The translations under genes were made by a program, and so were the position numbers. The notes under the pieces are model-generated. The model did not search any database and was not told where the DNA came from. It saw only the letters and a list, made by a program, of their open reading frames with translations. A stretch of 64,000 nucleotides of DNA, taken from NCBI RefSeq assembly GCF_001894985.1, contig NZ_BCXG01000019.1:30161-94160 (forward strand), in the 5' to 3' direction. This DNA comes from Rhodococcus tukisamuensis NBRC 100609 (GTDB lineage: Bacteria > Actinomycetota > Actinomycetes > Mycobacteriales > Mycobacteriaceae). Positions 1-8,745 of this stretch are shown here, piece by piece (the stretch's first letter is position 1; the number at the start of each line of letters is the position of its first letter).

Positions 1-722
1 CCAGATTGGCCTACCTGATCCCGGACTTCCACAACCCGACCGGATTCTGCCTCGACGAGCCAGGCCGCGCGGAGCTGGTCGAGATCGCGCGCGAGACGTC
101 GATGACGCTGATCGTCGACGAGACGATGATGGACCTGGGCCTCGACATGGACGCGCCGCCGCCGGTGGCCTCGTTCGCGCGGGGGCCGGGGCGTGCGCAG
201 GTGATCACCGTCGGCTCGGCGTCCAAGGCGTTCTGGCCGGGACTGCGGATCGGCTGGATCCGGGCCGAGACGTCGATGATCGGGGCGCTGGTCGCGTCCC
301 GGTCCGCCCAGGACCTGGGCACCGCGGTGCTGGAACAGCTGGCCACGGTACCGCTGATCGAGGGGGCGGAGCTGGTGCTGCCGCAGCGCCGCGAGCAGCT
401 GCGCAGGCGGCGGGGCGCCCTGCTCGAGGCGGTGGCGGAGGAGCTGCCGCAGTGGCGGTGCCAGGTCGGCAGCGGCGGCATGGCGCTGTGGTTTCAGCTG
501 CCCGCGCCGATGTCGACGGCGCTGGCAGCGACCGCGCCGTACCACGGGGTGCTGCTCGCCGCGGGTCCCCGTTTCGGTGTCGAGGGCGCCTTGGAGCGCT
601 ACGTGCGACTGCCCTACGCGCTCGACGAGGAGTCCCTGCGGGCCGGGGTGCGGGGCGTCGCCGCCGCGTACCGCGCGTTGGACGGCGGCGTCGAACGGGT
701 GCGCCCGGCCATGGTGGTGTGA
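1..722 (+). CDS. PLP-dependent aminotransferase-fold protein, C-terminal part (probably MocR/YczR-type regulator)
   Basis: The gene enters from the left edge; the frame is open to base 3 and ends at a stop at 722, so only about 239 C-terminal residues are visible. It shows the fold-type I signatures NPTG near the window edge and the PLP-lysine motif SASKAFWPGLRIGW about 70 residues later. The Schiff-base lysine is therefore present. The wording IPDFHNPTG is typical of the aminotransferase domain of MocR-type (GntR-fused) regulators. The N-terminal winged helix would lie outside the window, so a plain class I/II aminotransferase cannot be excluded. It converges on the racemase gene, with a long palindrome between them. 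Confidence 0.75.
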   Translation, partial: RLAYLIPDFHNPTGFCLDEPGRAELVEIARETSMTLIVDETMMDLGLDMDAPPPVASFARGPGRAQVITVGSASKAFWPGLRIGWIRAETSMIGALVASRSAQDLGTAVLEQLATVPLIEGAELVLPQRREQLRRRRGALLEAVAEELPQWRCQVGSGGMALWFQLPAPMSTALAATAPYHGVLLAAGPRFGVEGALERYVRLPYALDEESLRAGVRGVAAAYRALDGGVERVRPAMVV

Positions 723-768
723 ACGTCGGTGATCTGAACGTCACGGGCGCGAGCCGGTCGCCCGAGCG

Positions 769-821
769 TTCCCCGATGTCACATTGGGTGCCGCCTGGAT
801 ACCCAGTGTGACATCGGGGAA
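769..821. terminator. Long palindrome between convergent genes, TGTCACAT family
   Basis: Arms 769-789 and 801-821 are 21 bp each, with a single G/T-type mismatch and an 11-nt loop. The element lies between the stop of the + strand aminotransferase gene (722) and the stop of the - strand racemase gene (834). That position fits a bidirectional terminator. No U-tract follows on either side. A sequence-related palindrome occurs at 32768-32822, also between convergent genes, so this may instead be a dispersed repeat with a protein-binding role. Confidence 0.6.
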
Positions 822-833
822 GTCCGCGAGGGG

Positions 834-1964
834 CTACTGCCAGATGCTGTCGATGTCGGTGGCCTCGACGGCGGGCGGCGTCGGCAGGCCCGGCTCGGAG
901 CGGGAGAACCGCGGCGCAGGCCGGTGCTGGGTGACCTCGTCCAGCTCCACCAGCGAGCCGCGGGCCGCGATGTGCGGGTTGTCCGGGGCCTCGGCGAACG
1001 TGAGCACCGGGGTGGCGCACGCGTCGGTACCGTCGAAGATCGCGGCCCACTCGTCGCGGGTCTTGGACAGGAAGCGCTCGGTGAACACCTTGCGCAGCTC
1101 GGGCCACGCCTTCATGTCGTTCTGCGCGGGCAGTTCGGCCGGGTCCAGCTCGAGACCCTCGAGCAGCACCGCGTAGAACTGGCGCTCGATGGCGCCGACG
1201 GCCATGTACTTGCCGTCGGCGGTCTCGTAGGTGTCGTAGTACGGCGCGCCGGTGTCGAGCATGTTCACCCCGCGCTCGTCGGACCAGACGCCCTGGCCGC
1301 GGAAGCTCCACATCATGTGCGAGAGCGCGACGGTGCCGTCGACCATCGCGGCGTCGACGACCTGGCCCTGGCCGGAGGTCTGCCGCTCGACCAGGGCGGC
1401 GAGGATGCCGAAGATCAGGAACATCGAGCCGCCGCCGAAGTCGCCGACCAGGTTCAGCGGCGGGACCGGGCGCTCGCCCTGACGGCCGATCGCGTGCAGC
1501 ACGCCGGTCAGCGAGATGTAGTTGATGTCGTGGCCGGCGGACTGCGCCAGCGGACCCTCCTGGCCCCAGCCGGTCATCCGGCCGTAGACCAGGCGCGGGT
1601 TGCGGGCGAGCGCCGCGTCGGGTCCGAGTCCCATCCGCTCGGTGACGCCGGGGCGGAAGCCCTCGATGAGTACGTCGGCGCGCTCGATCAGTCCCAGGAC
1701 CTTCTCGATGTCGGCCGGGTCCTTGAGGTTCGCCTCGACGATGCGGCGGCCGCGCTGGGTCTGGTCGTGCTTCTGGTCCGGGCCGGGGATCATGCCGGCG
1801 CGCTGCACCCGGATCACGTCGGCGCCGAGGTCGGCGAGCAGCAGTGCGGCGTGCGGGCCGGGGCCGATCCCGGCGAGCTCGATGACTCGGACACCCGCGA
1901 GGGGGCCCTTCCCCGACCCGGGCTGAGCGACGGGGGATGTAACGGCGGCGTCTTCGGCGGACAC
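834..1964 (-). CDS. mcr: CoA-transferase family III, alpha-methylacyl-CoA racemase type
   Basis: 376 aa, family III CoA-transferase/AMACR fold. The enzyme type epimerises 2-methylacyl-CoA thioesters so that branched-chain and sterol side chains can enter beta-oxidation. The N-terminal motif [17 protein letters not shown] and DLGADVIRV (residues 24-53) are hallmarks. His145 (AGHDINYI) and Asp175 (VGDFGGGS) lie 30 residues apart, the same spacing as the catalytic His126/Asp156 pair of M. tuberculosis MCR. The GTG start has GAGGAG seven bases upstream. A formyl-CoA or other CoA-transferase is the alternative, but the His/Asp pair favours the racemase. Confidence 0.85.
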   Translation of the reverse strand: MSAEDAAVTSPVAQPGSGKGPLAGVRVIELAGIGPGPHAALLLADLGADVIRVQRAGMIPGPDQKHDQTQRGRRIVEANLKDPADIEKVLGLIERADVLIEGFRPGVTERMGLGPDAALARNPRLVYGRMTGWGQEGPLAQSAGHDINYISLTGVLHAIGRQGERPVPPLNLVGDFGGGSMFLIFGILAALVERQTSGQGQVVDAAMVDGTVALSHMMWSFRGQGVWSDERGVNMLDTGAPYYDTYETADGKYMAVGAIERQFYAVLLEGLELDPAELPAQNDMKAWPELRKVFTERFLSKTRDEWAAIFDGTDACATPVLTFAEAPDNPHIAARGSLVELDEVTQHRPAPRFSRSEPGLPTPPAVEATDIDSIWQ

Positions 1965-2107
1965 GGTTCTCCTCGTTCTGGGTCTGGCGTTCTGGGCATG
2001 GTGGGGCGTGTTTAACAGACGTTAACTTGATTCTGCGGTGGGGTGTGCCGCGGGTCACTGGTGGGTGGGGTATTGCCTGTTCGGCTGCCACCGAGCACAG
2101 TGGAGCG

Positions 2108-2503
2108 ATGACGTTCCCCGGTCGGCTCGTCGCGTTCATCGCCAGCACCGATCTGGACGTGTCGTCGATGTTCTACGTCGACACGCTCGGTCTCCGGCTC
2201 GTCGAGCGCACCCAGTTCGCCCTGGTCGTCGACGGGGGCGGCACCTACCTGCGGGTCACGCTGGTGCAGGCCAAGGAGGACACCGGGTACACGGTGCTCG
2301 GCTGGCAGCTCGACGACCTGGACGCCGGGGTGGACGAGCTGCGGTCCAAGGGGGTGGAGTTCACCCGGTACCAGGGCATGGATCAGGACGAGCACGACGC
2401 GTGGACCGCCCCCGACGGCACCCGCGTCGCCTGGTTCCGGGACCCGCACGGCAACGTGCTCTCGTTGCACCAGGCGGCCGCGGGGCAGGGGTCAGCCCAG
2501 TAG
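2108..2503 (+). CDS. VOC (glyoxalase/bleomycin-resistance) superfamily protein
   Basis: 131 aa, a single vicinal-oxygen-chelate domain. It starts with a betaalphabetabetabeta unit (VAFIASTDLDVSSMFYVDTLGLRLVERT) and ends with the FRDPHGNVLSL motif common to this superfamily. The function is not determined by sequence; members include dioxygenases, isomerases and drug-binding proteins. The ATG at 2108 was preferred to an upstream start because the VOC fold begins a few residues later and the extra N-terminus looks non-protein-like. Its 3' end overlaps the convergent membrane-protein gene by 12 bases. Confidence 0.75.
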   Translation: MTFPGRLVAFIASTDLDVSSMFYVDTLGLRLVERTQFALVVDGGGTYLRVTLVQAKEDTGYTVLGWQLDDLDAGVDELRSKGVEFTRYQGMDQDEHDAWTAPDGTRVAWFRDPHGNVLSLHQAAAGQGSAQ

Positions 2504-2920
2504 CTCGCCCCACACGAAACCGGCCAGCAGGACCGCGAATCCACCCATCTCGCCGACGATGAGCAGCGTCATCGACAGGTGCAGGCCGACGCCGCCGTGC
2601 GCGAACTGGTTGTCGGTGTCGCGCCGCGCGCCGTGCAGCACATAGCTGCCGATCGCCGAGACGAAGAAGAACACCGGCACGGCCGCCGCGGTCAGGTTCA
2701 GCCAGGTCGGCCACGCGCTGAGCTCGACGAACACCGCGATGAGCAGCGTCGCAAACGAGTACATGAGGGCGGCGCGGTGCGCGATGTCGACGTACGGGTG
2801 CGCCAGGTGGTTCTCGGAGAGCGCCATCTGCCGGTACTTCCACACCCCGAGGCCGAGCGCCAGCAGGAAGAGCAGTCCGGCGGCGAGCAGCGTCAGCGTG
2901 GTGTCGATCCCCAGGTCCAT
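2492..2920 (-). CDS. Small integral membrane protein, function unknown
   Basis: 142 aa with four predicted membrane segments, at about residues 7-28, 52-70, 75-96 and 110-135. A charged amphipathic stretch follows the first (KYRQMALSENHLAHPYVDIAHRA, described here by its first residues). No catalytic motif was recognised. The ATG at 2920 begins directly before the first membrane helix; longer frames would add a Pro/Arg-rich, unlikely N-terminus overlapping the divergent DUF456 gene. It converges with and slightly overlaps the VOC gene. Confidence 0.65.
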   Translation of the reverse strand: MDLGIDTTLTLLAAGLLFLLALGLGVWKYRQMALSENHLAHPYVDIAHRAALMYSFATLLIAVFVELSAWPTWLNLTAAAVPVFFFVSAIGSYVLHGARRDTDNQFAHGGVGLHLSMTLLIVGEMGGFAVLLAGFVWGELLG

Positions 2921-2987
2921 CCGGACATTGTGGCCTGACCGCGGCGGCTGACCCGGTGTCCGGATCCGGTCTGGCACAGTGACGCCC

Positions 2988-3470
2988 GTGAGCACGGGCG
3001 CGGAGGTACTGGTCGGTCTGGCGATCGTGGTGGGGCTGGTGGGGATCGTGGTGCCGATCCTGCCCGGCGCGCTGCTGATCTTCGGGGCGATCGCGGTGTG
3101 GGCGATCGTCGAGGGCACGGGCAGCGCGTGGGCGGTGTTCGGCGTCGCCTCGGCCGCGCTGGTGGTGTCGGGCGTCGTCAAGTACACCTGGCCGGGACGC
3201 CGGATGCGCGACGCCGGGGTACCGACGCGGTCGCTGGTGGTCGGCGGGTTGCTCGGCATCGTCGGCTTCTTCGTGGTGCCGGTGATAGGTCTGCTGATCG
3301 GATTCCTGCTGGGCACCTACCTGGCCGAGGCGGGCCGTCGGCGCACCCATGCCGACGCCTGGCGTGCCACGGTGCACGCCACCAAGGCGGTGGGACTGTC
3401 GATGCTGGTGGAACTGCTCGGCGCCCTGATCGCGGCCGGAATCTGGTTCGGCGCAGTCCTTCTCGCCTAG
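2988..3470 (+). CDS. DUF456 family membrane protein
   Basis: About 160 aa. Several glycine-rich membrane helices are visible, including LVGLAIVVGLVGIVVPILPG, a central VVGGLLGIVGFFVVPVIGLLIGFLLG-type helix pair (given only in part) and a C-terminal VELLGALIAAGIWFGAVLL. The PxxPG turn after helix 1 and the GLLIGFLLGTYLAE pattern fit DUF456. Function is unknown; the glycine-zipper-like helices resemble small membrane-remodelling or stress proteins. Two in-frame GTG starts exist (2979 and 2988). The second is chosen because the protein would then begin MSTGAEV right at the first helix. Confidence 0.7.
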   Translation: MSTGAEVLVGLAIVVGLVGIVVPILPGALLIFGAIAVWAIVEGTGSAWAVFGVASAALVVSGVVKYTWPGRRMRDAGVPTRSLVVGGLLGIVGFFVVPVIGLLIGFLLGTYLAEAGRRRTHADAWRATVHATKAVGLSMLVELLGALIAAGIWFGAVLLA

Positions 3471-3483
3471 CTGTGGGCCGCTC

Positions 3484-4236
3484 TCAGCTGGGGGACTGGT
3501 CGGTCAGCCGGTACCAGGCGCGGGCGTTGCCGCTGAGCACGGCGTCCAGGTCGTCGCCGACCGCCTCGGTCACCAGGTCCAGGTCCGCGGCCTCGAAGGC
3601 CCGTCGCGCCCGGGTCCCGGGGAGGTCCGTGCCGAACATCAGCGCCGACGGGTTCACCGCGTGCAGGCGGCGCAGGGCGTCGCCGACGTCGTCGATGGTG
3701 GCCCGGCCGAACCCGGTGGCCTTGACCTTCGCGCCCCGGTCCACCAGGTCCAGCAGGTACGGCAGCCCGCGGGTGGACATGCCCAGATGGTCGATGCTCA
3801 CCGCGGGGAGCTTCTTGAACACCGGTTCCAGGGACAGCAGCAGCGAGGCGTCCACGTAGAACTCGGCGTGCCAGCCGGCGAGGTCCCAGGCGCGCAGGGC
3901 CAGCGTCGTCAACAGCTTCATGTCGGTTGCGCTGCGGCGCAGGTTGAATCGCAAGGCGCGGACCCCGGCCCGGTCCAGCGCGAGGATGTCCTCGTCGGTG
4001 GCGTCGGCGTCGAGTTGGGCGACTCCCACCCAGCCGGGACCCAGCTCCTGCAGGGCCGCGAACAGGTACGACTGGTCGGTGCCCTGGTACGAGGCGGTCA
4101 CCACGGCGCCGCCGTCCACCCCGAATCCGTCGACGCGGGCGCGGTAGTCGGCGATGGTGAACGGCTCGGGGAGGTAGCCGTTGTTCTCGACCAGCGGGAA
4201 CCGGGGATCGAGGATGTGAACGTGAGCGTCAAACAC
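3484..4236 (-). CDS. Amidohydrolase-2 / PDC-hydrolase-like metal-dependent hydrolase
   Basis: 250 aa, TIM-barrel amidohydrolase. The N-terminus holds the metal-binding HxH (MFDAHVHILD), a mid-chain histidine lies in SIDHLGM, and the C-terminal aspartate is in FGTDLPG. Together these give the layout of amidohydrolase-2 family enzymes such as 2-pyrone-4,6-dicarboxylate hydrolase and related lactonases. The substrate is unknown. The start is GTG at 4236, immediately before the HxH strand, which is usual for the family. No clear Shine-Dalgarno sequence was seen. Confidence 0.75.
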   Translation of the reverse strand: MFDAHVHILDPRFPLVENNGYLPEPFTIADYRARVDGFGVDGGAVVTASYQGTDQSYLFAALQELGPGWVGVAQLDADATDEDILALDRAGVRALRFNLRRSATDMKLLTTLALRAWDLAGWHAEFYVDASLLLSLEPVFKKLPAVSIDHLGMSTRGLPYLLDLVDRGAKVKATGFGRATIDDVGDALRRLHAVNPSALMFGTDLPGTRARRAFEAADLDLVTEAVGDDLDAVLSGNARAWYRLTDQSPS

Positions 4237-4267
4237 GATAAGAGCATGCCACCTGTGAGGGAAAACA

Positions 4268-4304
4268 CTGCGGCGCCCGACCCGTGACGGGTCGAGCGCC
4301 GCAG
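4268..4304 (-). terminator. Rho-independent terminator of fprA
   Basis: A 16-bp stem (4289-4304 pairing with 4268-4283, one mismatch) closes a 5-nt loop. On the minus strand it is followed by a TGTTTTCC stretch. It starts 14 bases after the fprA stop, the classic intrinsic terminator position. Confidence 0.75.
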
Positions 4305-4317
4305 TACCGGTCGGAAA

Positions 4318-5688
4318 CTACTTCTTGGAAGCGCGCAGCATGTCCTCGCGCTCGACGACCTTGATGCGCTCGCGGCCCTCGGGCTCGCCGAGCGAACGCT
4401 CGTGTGCGTCGAGGCGGTACCAGCCGTCCCAGGTGGTGTAGGGGACCTGCTTCTCGTCGAGGAACTTCACCACTGCGTCCTCGTCGGGCTCGGCGGCGCC
4501 GACCAGGTCGGGGGCGTCCGCGAGCAGGTTCGCCACGGTCTCGTTGGCGTCACCCTTGGTGTGGCCGATGAGGCCGACGGGGCCGCGCTTGATCCAGCCC
4601 GTGACGTAGGTGCCCGCCAGCGGCGCGCCGTCGTCGCCGATGACGCGGCCGGCCTCGTTGGGGACCGTGCCGGCCTGCTCGTCGAACGGCAGCTTGGCGA
4701 TGTTCTGCGAGAGGTAGCCGACGGCGCGGTAGACGGCCGTGACGTCCCAGTCGTTGAACTTGCCGGTGCCCTTGACGTTGCCGGTGCCGTCGAGCGCGGT
4801 GCGCTCGGTGCGCAGACCGACGACCTTGCCGTCCTCGCCGAGGACCTCGGTGGGGGACTCGAAGAAGTGCAGGAACAGCTTGTGCGGGCGGTTGCCCACG
4901 TCGCGGATGGCCCAGTCCTGCAGGGTGTTCGCCACCATGTCGACCTGCTTGGAGCCGCGGCGGGCGGCCTCGGAGCCCTCGTCGTAGTCGATGTCCTCGG
5001 GGTCGACGATGACCTCGATCGTCGGCGAGTGGTCGAGTTCGCGCAGTTCGAGCGGGGTGAACTTGGCCTGCGCGGGTCCGCGGCGTCCGAAGACGTGGAC
5101 CTCGACGGCCTTGTTGTTCTTGAGGCCCTCGTAGACGTTGGCCGGGATCTCGGTCGGCAGCAGTTCGTCGCCGGTCTTGGCGAGGACCCGCGCGACGTCG
5201 AGGGCGACGTTGCCGACGCCGAGGACGGCGACCTTCTCGGCGTCGAGGGGCCACTCGCGGGGCACGTCGGGGTGGCCGTCGTACCAGGAGACGAAGTCGG
5301 CGGCGCCGTAGCTGCCGTCGAGGTCGATGCCGGGGATGTCGAGGGCGCGGTCGGCGTTGGCGCCGGTGGAGAAGATGACGGCGTCGTAGTAGCGACGCAG
5401 GTCTTCGAGGTTGATGTCGGTGCCGTAGTCGATGTTGCCGAGCAGGCGGACCTGGTCCTTGTCGAGCACCTTGTGCAGGGCGGTGATGATGCCCTTGATG
5501 CGGGGGTGGTCGGGCGCGACGCCGTAGCGGATCAGGCCGAAGGGGGCCGGCATGCGTTCGAAGAGGTCGATCGAGACGCCGCGGCCGGCGGCGGTATCGG
5601 ATTTCATCAGGGCGTCGGCGGCGTAGATGCCGGCCGGGCCGGCCCCGACGATGGCCACGCGCAGTGGGCGGGCGAGGTTCTGAGTCAT
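4318..5688 (-). CDS. fprA: NADPH-ferredoxin reductase FprA
   Basis: 456 aa, adrenodoxin-reductase-like flavoprotein that moves electrons from NADPH to ferredoxin, for example for cytochrome P450s and Fe-S assembly. The FAD Rossmann motif GAGPAG is at residues 15-20 and an NAD(P)H-binding GVGNVALDVAR motif is near residue 157. The conserved C-terminal GWIKRGPVGLIGHTKGDA segment is complete. Length matches M. tuberculosis FprA. A putative IdeR box lies about 80 bases upstream, suggesting iron-responsive control, and a strong terminator follows. Confidence 0.92.
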   Translation of the reverse strand: MTQNLARPLRVAIVGAGPAGIYAADALMKSDTAAGRGVSIDLFERMPAPFGLIRYGVAPDHPRIKGIITALHKVLDKDQVRLLGNIDYGTDINLEDLRRYYDAVIFSTGANADRALDIPGIDLDGSYGAADFVSWYDGHPDVPREWPLDAEKVAVLGVGNVALDVARVLAKTGDELLPTEIPANVYEGLKNNKAVEVHVFGRRGPAQAKFTPLELRELDHSPTIEVIVDPEDIDYDEGSEAARRGSKQVDMVANTLQDWAIRDVGNRPHKLFLHFFESPTEVLGEDGKVVGLRTERTALDGTGNVKGTGKFNDWDVTAVYRAVGYLSQNIAKLPFDEQAGTVPNEAGRVIGDDGAPLAGTYVTGWIKRGPVGLIGHTKGDANETVANLLADAPDLVGAAEPDEDAVVKFLDEKQVPYTTWDGWYRLDAHERSLGEPEGRERIKVVEREDMLRASKK

Positions 5689-6010
5689 CGGAAACGAACT
5701 ACCTTTTCGATTAGCGGACAGGCGGCGCGGTGCTCTGGATCAGGCAAAGGTGGAGAGCTTTCAGCTTAAGCTAAGCCCTGCCTAACGTCCTGTCCGGTCC
5801 AGGACAGTCGTGTCCGGTCCCAGGCACAGGCGGCAGTCTTCGATCATGCACCGCCCGGCCCCGGATGGGTAGACCATCGAAATTTGAGGGGCCACAAACA
5901 GCGGTTGTGCCAAGGCATTGTTGTGGGGGTCGACCAGGGGCGCAACCATTCGAGTCACGGCTGAGCGAAACCCTTCACCGTCCAGCGGGCGCCGCGTAGC
6001 AATGCTCCTC
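5689..6010. other. Divergent intergenic region fprA / sulfonate transporter
   Basis: This 322-base stretch has no convincing gene. It holds the putative iron box (5766-5785), a small hairpin with arms 5790-5795 and 5802-5807, and a direct repeat of TGTCCGGTCC (5791-5800 and 5811-5820). A CCACAA/TTGTGG inverted pair (5892-5897 and 5921-5926) lies closer to the transporter and could be its operator. Promoters for both directions must lie here. Confidence 0.5.
5766..5785. promoter_or_regulatory. Putative IdeR/DtxR iron box upstream of fprA
   Basis: On the minus strand the sequence TTAGGCAGGGCTTAGCTTAA matches the mycobacterial IdeR consensus at 13 of 19 positions, by eye. It is 77 bases upstream of the fprA start. 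IdeR boxes upstream of iron-linked genes are established in this order; use here is inferred. Confidence 0.5.
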
Positions 6011-6892
6011 ATGACCGAGACGCTCGCCCGCGGCGCCCCGGCCGCCGCCACCCGGCCCGGGACGGCGGCGCCCAGGGAGGCCCCCGCCGGGGCTACGCCG
6101 CGCTGGCTTCGTCGCGGCGGCCGGGCCACAGTGCCGCTGCTGCCGGTCCTGGTCTTCCTGGGGTTGTGGCAGCTCGCCGCGGTCAGCGGGCTGTGGAACG
6201 AGATCTTCGTGCCGTACCCGGCGACCGTCTGGCGCGCCGCGGTCGATGCCTCCACCACCCACGACGGGGTCCGCGGTTACCAGGGACACCTGCTGTGGGA
6301 GCACCTGTACATGACGCTGCGCCGGGTCACGGCGGGCGTGGTGATCGGCGTGGCCGTCGGGGTAGCGCTCGGCCTGGCGATGGGCACCGTCGGCTGGTTG
6401 CGCCGCATCCTCGAACCCTGGCTGACGTTCCTGCGGGCGCTGCCGCCGCTGGCCTACCTGTTCCTGCTGGTGATCTGGCTCGGGATCGACGAGGCGCCGA
6501 AGATCGCCCTGCTCGCCCTCGCGGCGCTGCCGGCGGCCGCCGTCGCCACGACCGCCGCGGTGCTCGCGGCCCCGGTCGGCCTGATCGAGGCCGCGCGTGC
6601 CCTCGGTGCCACCCGGGCCCAGGTGATCCGCGACGTGGTGGTGCCCTCCGCGCTGCCGGAGACCTTCACCGGGGTGCGTCTCGCGGTCGGCATCGCCTAC
6701 TCGTCGGTGGTCGCCGCGGAACTGTTCAACGGCCTGCCCGGAATCGGCGGCATGGTCAAGGACGCCTCGAACTACAACAACACCCCGGTGGTGCTGGTGG
6801 GCATCGTCGCCATCGGACTGTCCGGACTCGTCATCGACGCCCTGCTGCGTGCCGCCGAACGGCGCGCGGTGCCCTGGAGAGGAAATCTATGA
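6011..6892 (+). CDS. Sulfonate/taurine-type ABC transporter permease
   Basis: 293 aa, BPD_transp_1 permease of the SsuC/TauC/NrtB group. After a Pro/Ala-rich N-tail come six membrane helices. The EAA loop is recognisable as ARALGATRAQVIRDVVVPSALP about 90 residues from the C-terminus. The start at 6011 (MTETLARG) is favoured; an ATG at 6002 is in frame. The stop overlaps the next start in an ATGA, so the three transporter genes form one translationally coupled operon. The ligand (sulfonate, taurine, nitrate or pyrimidine precursor) is inferred from the family and from the sulfur genes downstream. Confidence 0.8.
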   Translation: MTETLARGAPAAATRPGTAAPREAPAGATPRWLRRGGRATVPLLPVLVFLGLWQLAAVSGLWNEIFVPYPATVWRAAVDASTTHDGVRGYQGHLLWEHLYMTLRRVTAGVVIGVAVGVALGLAMGTVGWLRRILEPWLTFLRALPPLAYLFLLVIWLGIDEAPKIALLALAALPAAAVATTAAVLAAPVGLIEAARALGATRAQVIRDVVVPSALPETFTGVRLAVGIAYSSVVAAELFNGLPGIGGMVKDASNYNNTPVVLVGIVAIGLSGLVIDALLRAAERRAVPWRGNL

Positions 6893-7935
6893 GTATCCCC
6901 GTCAGTCGTGCCCGCCGGGTGCTGGCCGTCGCCGTGGCCGGAGCGGTCCTCGCGCTGGGCGTGGCGGCCTGCTCGGTCGACTCGTCGGCGAGCAACGACA
7001 AGCCGACCATCCGCGTTGCGTACCAGTCCTTTCCGAGCGGCGACCTGGTGGTCAAGAACGGTCACTGGCTCGAGGACGCGTTGCCCGGCTACAACGTCAA
7101 GTGGACGAAGTTCGACTCCGGGGCGGACGTCAACACCGCGTTCGTCGCGGGCGAGGTCGACTTCGGCGCGATCGGATCGAGCCCGGTGGCGCGCGGACTG
7201 TCGGCGCCGCTGAGCATCCCGTACCGGGTTGCGTTCGTGCTCGACGTGGCCGGCGACAACGAGGCGCTCGTCGCCCGGAACGGCACCGGCATCGAGTCCG
7301 TGGCCGACCTGCGTGGCAGGAAGATCGGCACCGCGTTCGCCTCCACCGCCCACTACAGCCTGCTGGCCGCGCTGAACCAGGCCGGCCTGTCGGCCTCCGA
7401 CGTGCAGTTGGTGGACCTGCAGCCGCAGGCCTCGCTCGCGGCGTGGCAGCGCGGCGACGTCGACGCGGTCTACACCTGGCTGCCGACGCTCGACGAGCTC
7501 CGCCGCGGCGGCAAGACCCTGATCACGAGCCGTGAGCTGGCCGCCGCCGGCAAGCCCACCCTCGACCTGGGCGTGGTGTCCGCGGACTTCGCCGCCGCGC
7601 ACCCCGAGGTCGTCGACGCCTGGCGCACTGCCCAGGCGCGGGCCCTGACCGCCATCGCCGACGACCCGGCCGCGGCGGCCGAGGCGGTGGCAGCGGAGAT
7701 CGGAAGCACCCGGCAGGACGCGGCCGCACAGCTGAAGCAGGGCGTCTTCCTCGCGCCCGCCGCGCTGTCCTCGCCGGACTGGCTCGGCACCGAGGGCGCG
7801 CCCGGCAACCTGGCGAACAACCTGCACAGCGCCGCGCAGTTCCTGGCGGAGCAGAAGCAGATCGGTGCCGCGCCGGATCTGGCCGTCTTCCAGCAGGCGC
7901 TGTACGTGGAGGGACTGCCCGGTGCCGTTCAGTGA
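6889..7935 (+). CDS. Sulfonate/taurine-type ABC substrate-binding lipoprotein
   Basis: 348 aa. A basic N-terminus, a hydrophobic helix and the lipobox GVAAC (Cys28) mark a lipoprotein. The mature part shows the TauA/SsuA pattern: IRVAYQSFPSGDLVVKNG, then FDSGADVNTAFVAGEVDFGAIGSSP and LRGRKIGTAFASTAHYSLL. It would sit on the outer face of the membrane and deliver ligand to the permease encoded just upstream. The Shine-Dalgarno GAGAGGAAA precedes the ATG, which overlaps the permease stop. Confidence 0.85.
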   Translation: MSIPVSRARRVLAVAVAGAVLALGVAACSVDSSASNDKPTIRVAYQSFPSGDLVVKNGHWLEDALPGYNVKWTKFDSGADVNTAFVAGEVDFGAIGSSPVARGLSAPLSIPYRVAFVLDVAGDNEALVARNGTGIESVADLRGRKIGTAFASTAHYSLLAALNQAGLSASDVQLVDLQPQASLAAWQRGDVDAVYTWLPTLDELRRGGKTLITSRELAAAGKPTLDLGVVSADFAAAHPEVVDAWRTAQARALTAIADDPAAAAEAVAAEIGSTRQDAAAQLKQGVFLAPAALSSPDWLGTEGAPGNLANNLHSAAQFLAEQKQIGAAPDLAVFQQALYVEGLPGAVQ

Positions 7936-8713
7936 CGCAGTGCCGTCCAGTGACGCGGAGCCGCACGTCCGGCTCGGCGACGTCACCCATTCGTACGGGG
8001 AGGTCACCGCGGTCGGGCCGCTCTCGCTCGACGTGCCCGCCGGGGAGTTCCTGGTGCTGGTCGGGGCGTCCGGCTGCGGCAAGAGCACCCTGCTTCGGCT
8101 GATTGCCGGCTTCGAGCGACCGACCGCGGGCGAGATCAGCGTCGCGGGCGTGTCCCCGGAACCGGGTGTGAGCGCGGGAGTGGTGTTCCAGCAGCCGCGG
8201 CTGTTCCCGTGGCGCAGCGTCGGGGGCAACGTCGACCTGGCGCTCGAGTACGCCGGGGTGCCGCGGTCGGAGCGGGCCGCGCGGCGCGAGGAGCTGCTCG
8301 TGCGGGTCGGTCTCGACGCCATGTCGGACCGGCGGATCTGGGAGATCTCCGGCGGCCAACAGCAGCGGGTGGCCATCGCGCGGGCACTGGCCGCGGACAC
8401 CTCGCTGCTGCTGCTCGACGAGCCGTTTGCCGCGCTGGACGCCCTGACCCGCGAGCGGCTCCAGGAGGATCTGCGGGTGGTCGGCACGGCATCCCGTCGA
8501 ACCACTGTGTTCGTCACGCACAGTGCGGACGAGGCGGTCTTCCTCGGATCGCGCATCGTCGTACTCGGCCGACGGCCGGGCCGGATCGCGCTGGATCTGA
8601 CGGTGGACCTGCCGCGTTCGGGGGTCGACCCGGACGCTTTGCGGGGGTCGCCGCGATTCGCCGGCCTGCGTGCTCAGGTGGGGCACGCGGTCAAGGAGGC
8701 TGCCGCCGCGTGA
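7922..8713 (+). CDS. Sulfonate/taurine-type ABC transporter ATPase
   Basis: 263 aa ABC ATPase of the SsuB/TauB group. All motifs are intact: Walker A GASGCGKST, Q-loop FQQPRLFPW, signature ISGGQQQR, Walker B LLLLDEPF and the switch THS. The GTG start at 7922 lies inside the end of the binding-protein gene (14-base overlap); an alternative GTG is at 7940. It energises the importer. Thirty-two bases later comes the rhodanese gene on the same strand, so transcription may continue into the sulfur-assimilation pair. Confidence 0.85.
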   Translation: MPFSDAVPSSDAEPHVRLGDVTHSYGEVTAVGPLSLDVPAGEFLVLVGASGCGKSTLLRLIAGFERPTAGEISVAGVSPEPGVSAGVVFQQPRLFPWRSVGGNVDLALEYAGVPRSERAARREELLVRVGLDAMSDRRIWEISGGQQQRVAIARALAADTSLLLLDEPFAALDALTRERLQEDLRVVGTASRRTTVFVTHSADEAVFLGSRIVVLGRRPGRIALDLTVDLPRSGVDPDALRGSPRFAGLRAQVGHAVKEAAAA

Positions 8714-8745
8714 GCCGCTCCGGGAGGTTGTGAAAAACTGTCCCC

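Noticed and set aside
205..2148. Long open frame on the minus strand across the aminotransferase and racemase genes
   Set aside because: Arginine/proline-rich translation with no domain; a shadow of the racemase gene in very GC-rich DNA.
5782..6258. Minus-strand 158-residue frame in the fprA/transporter gap
   Set aside because: No domain, overlaps the permease gene, no Shine-Dalgarno.
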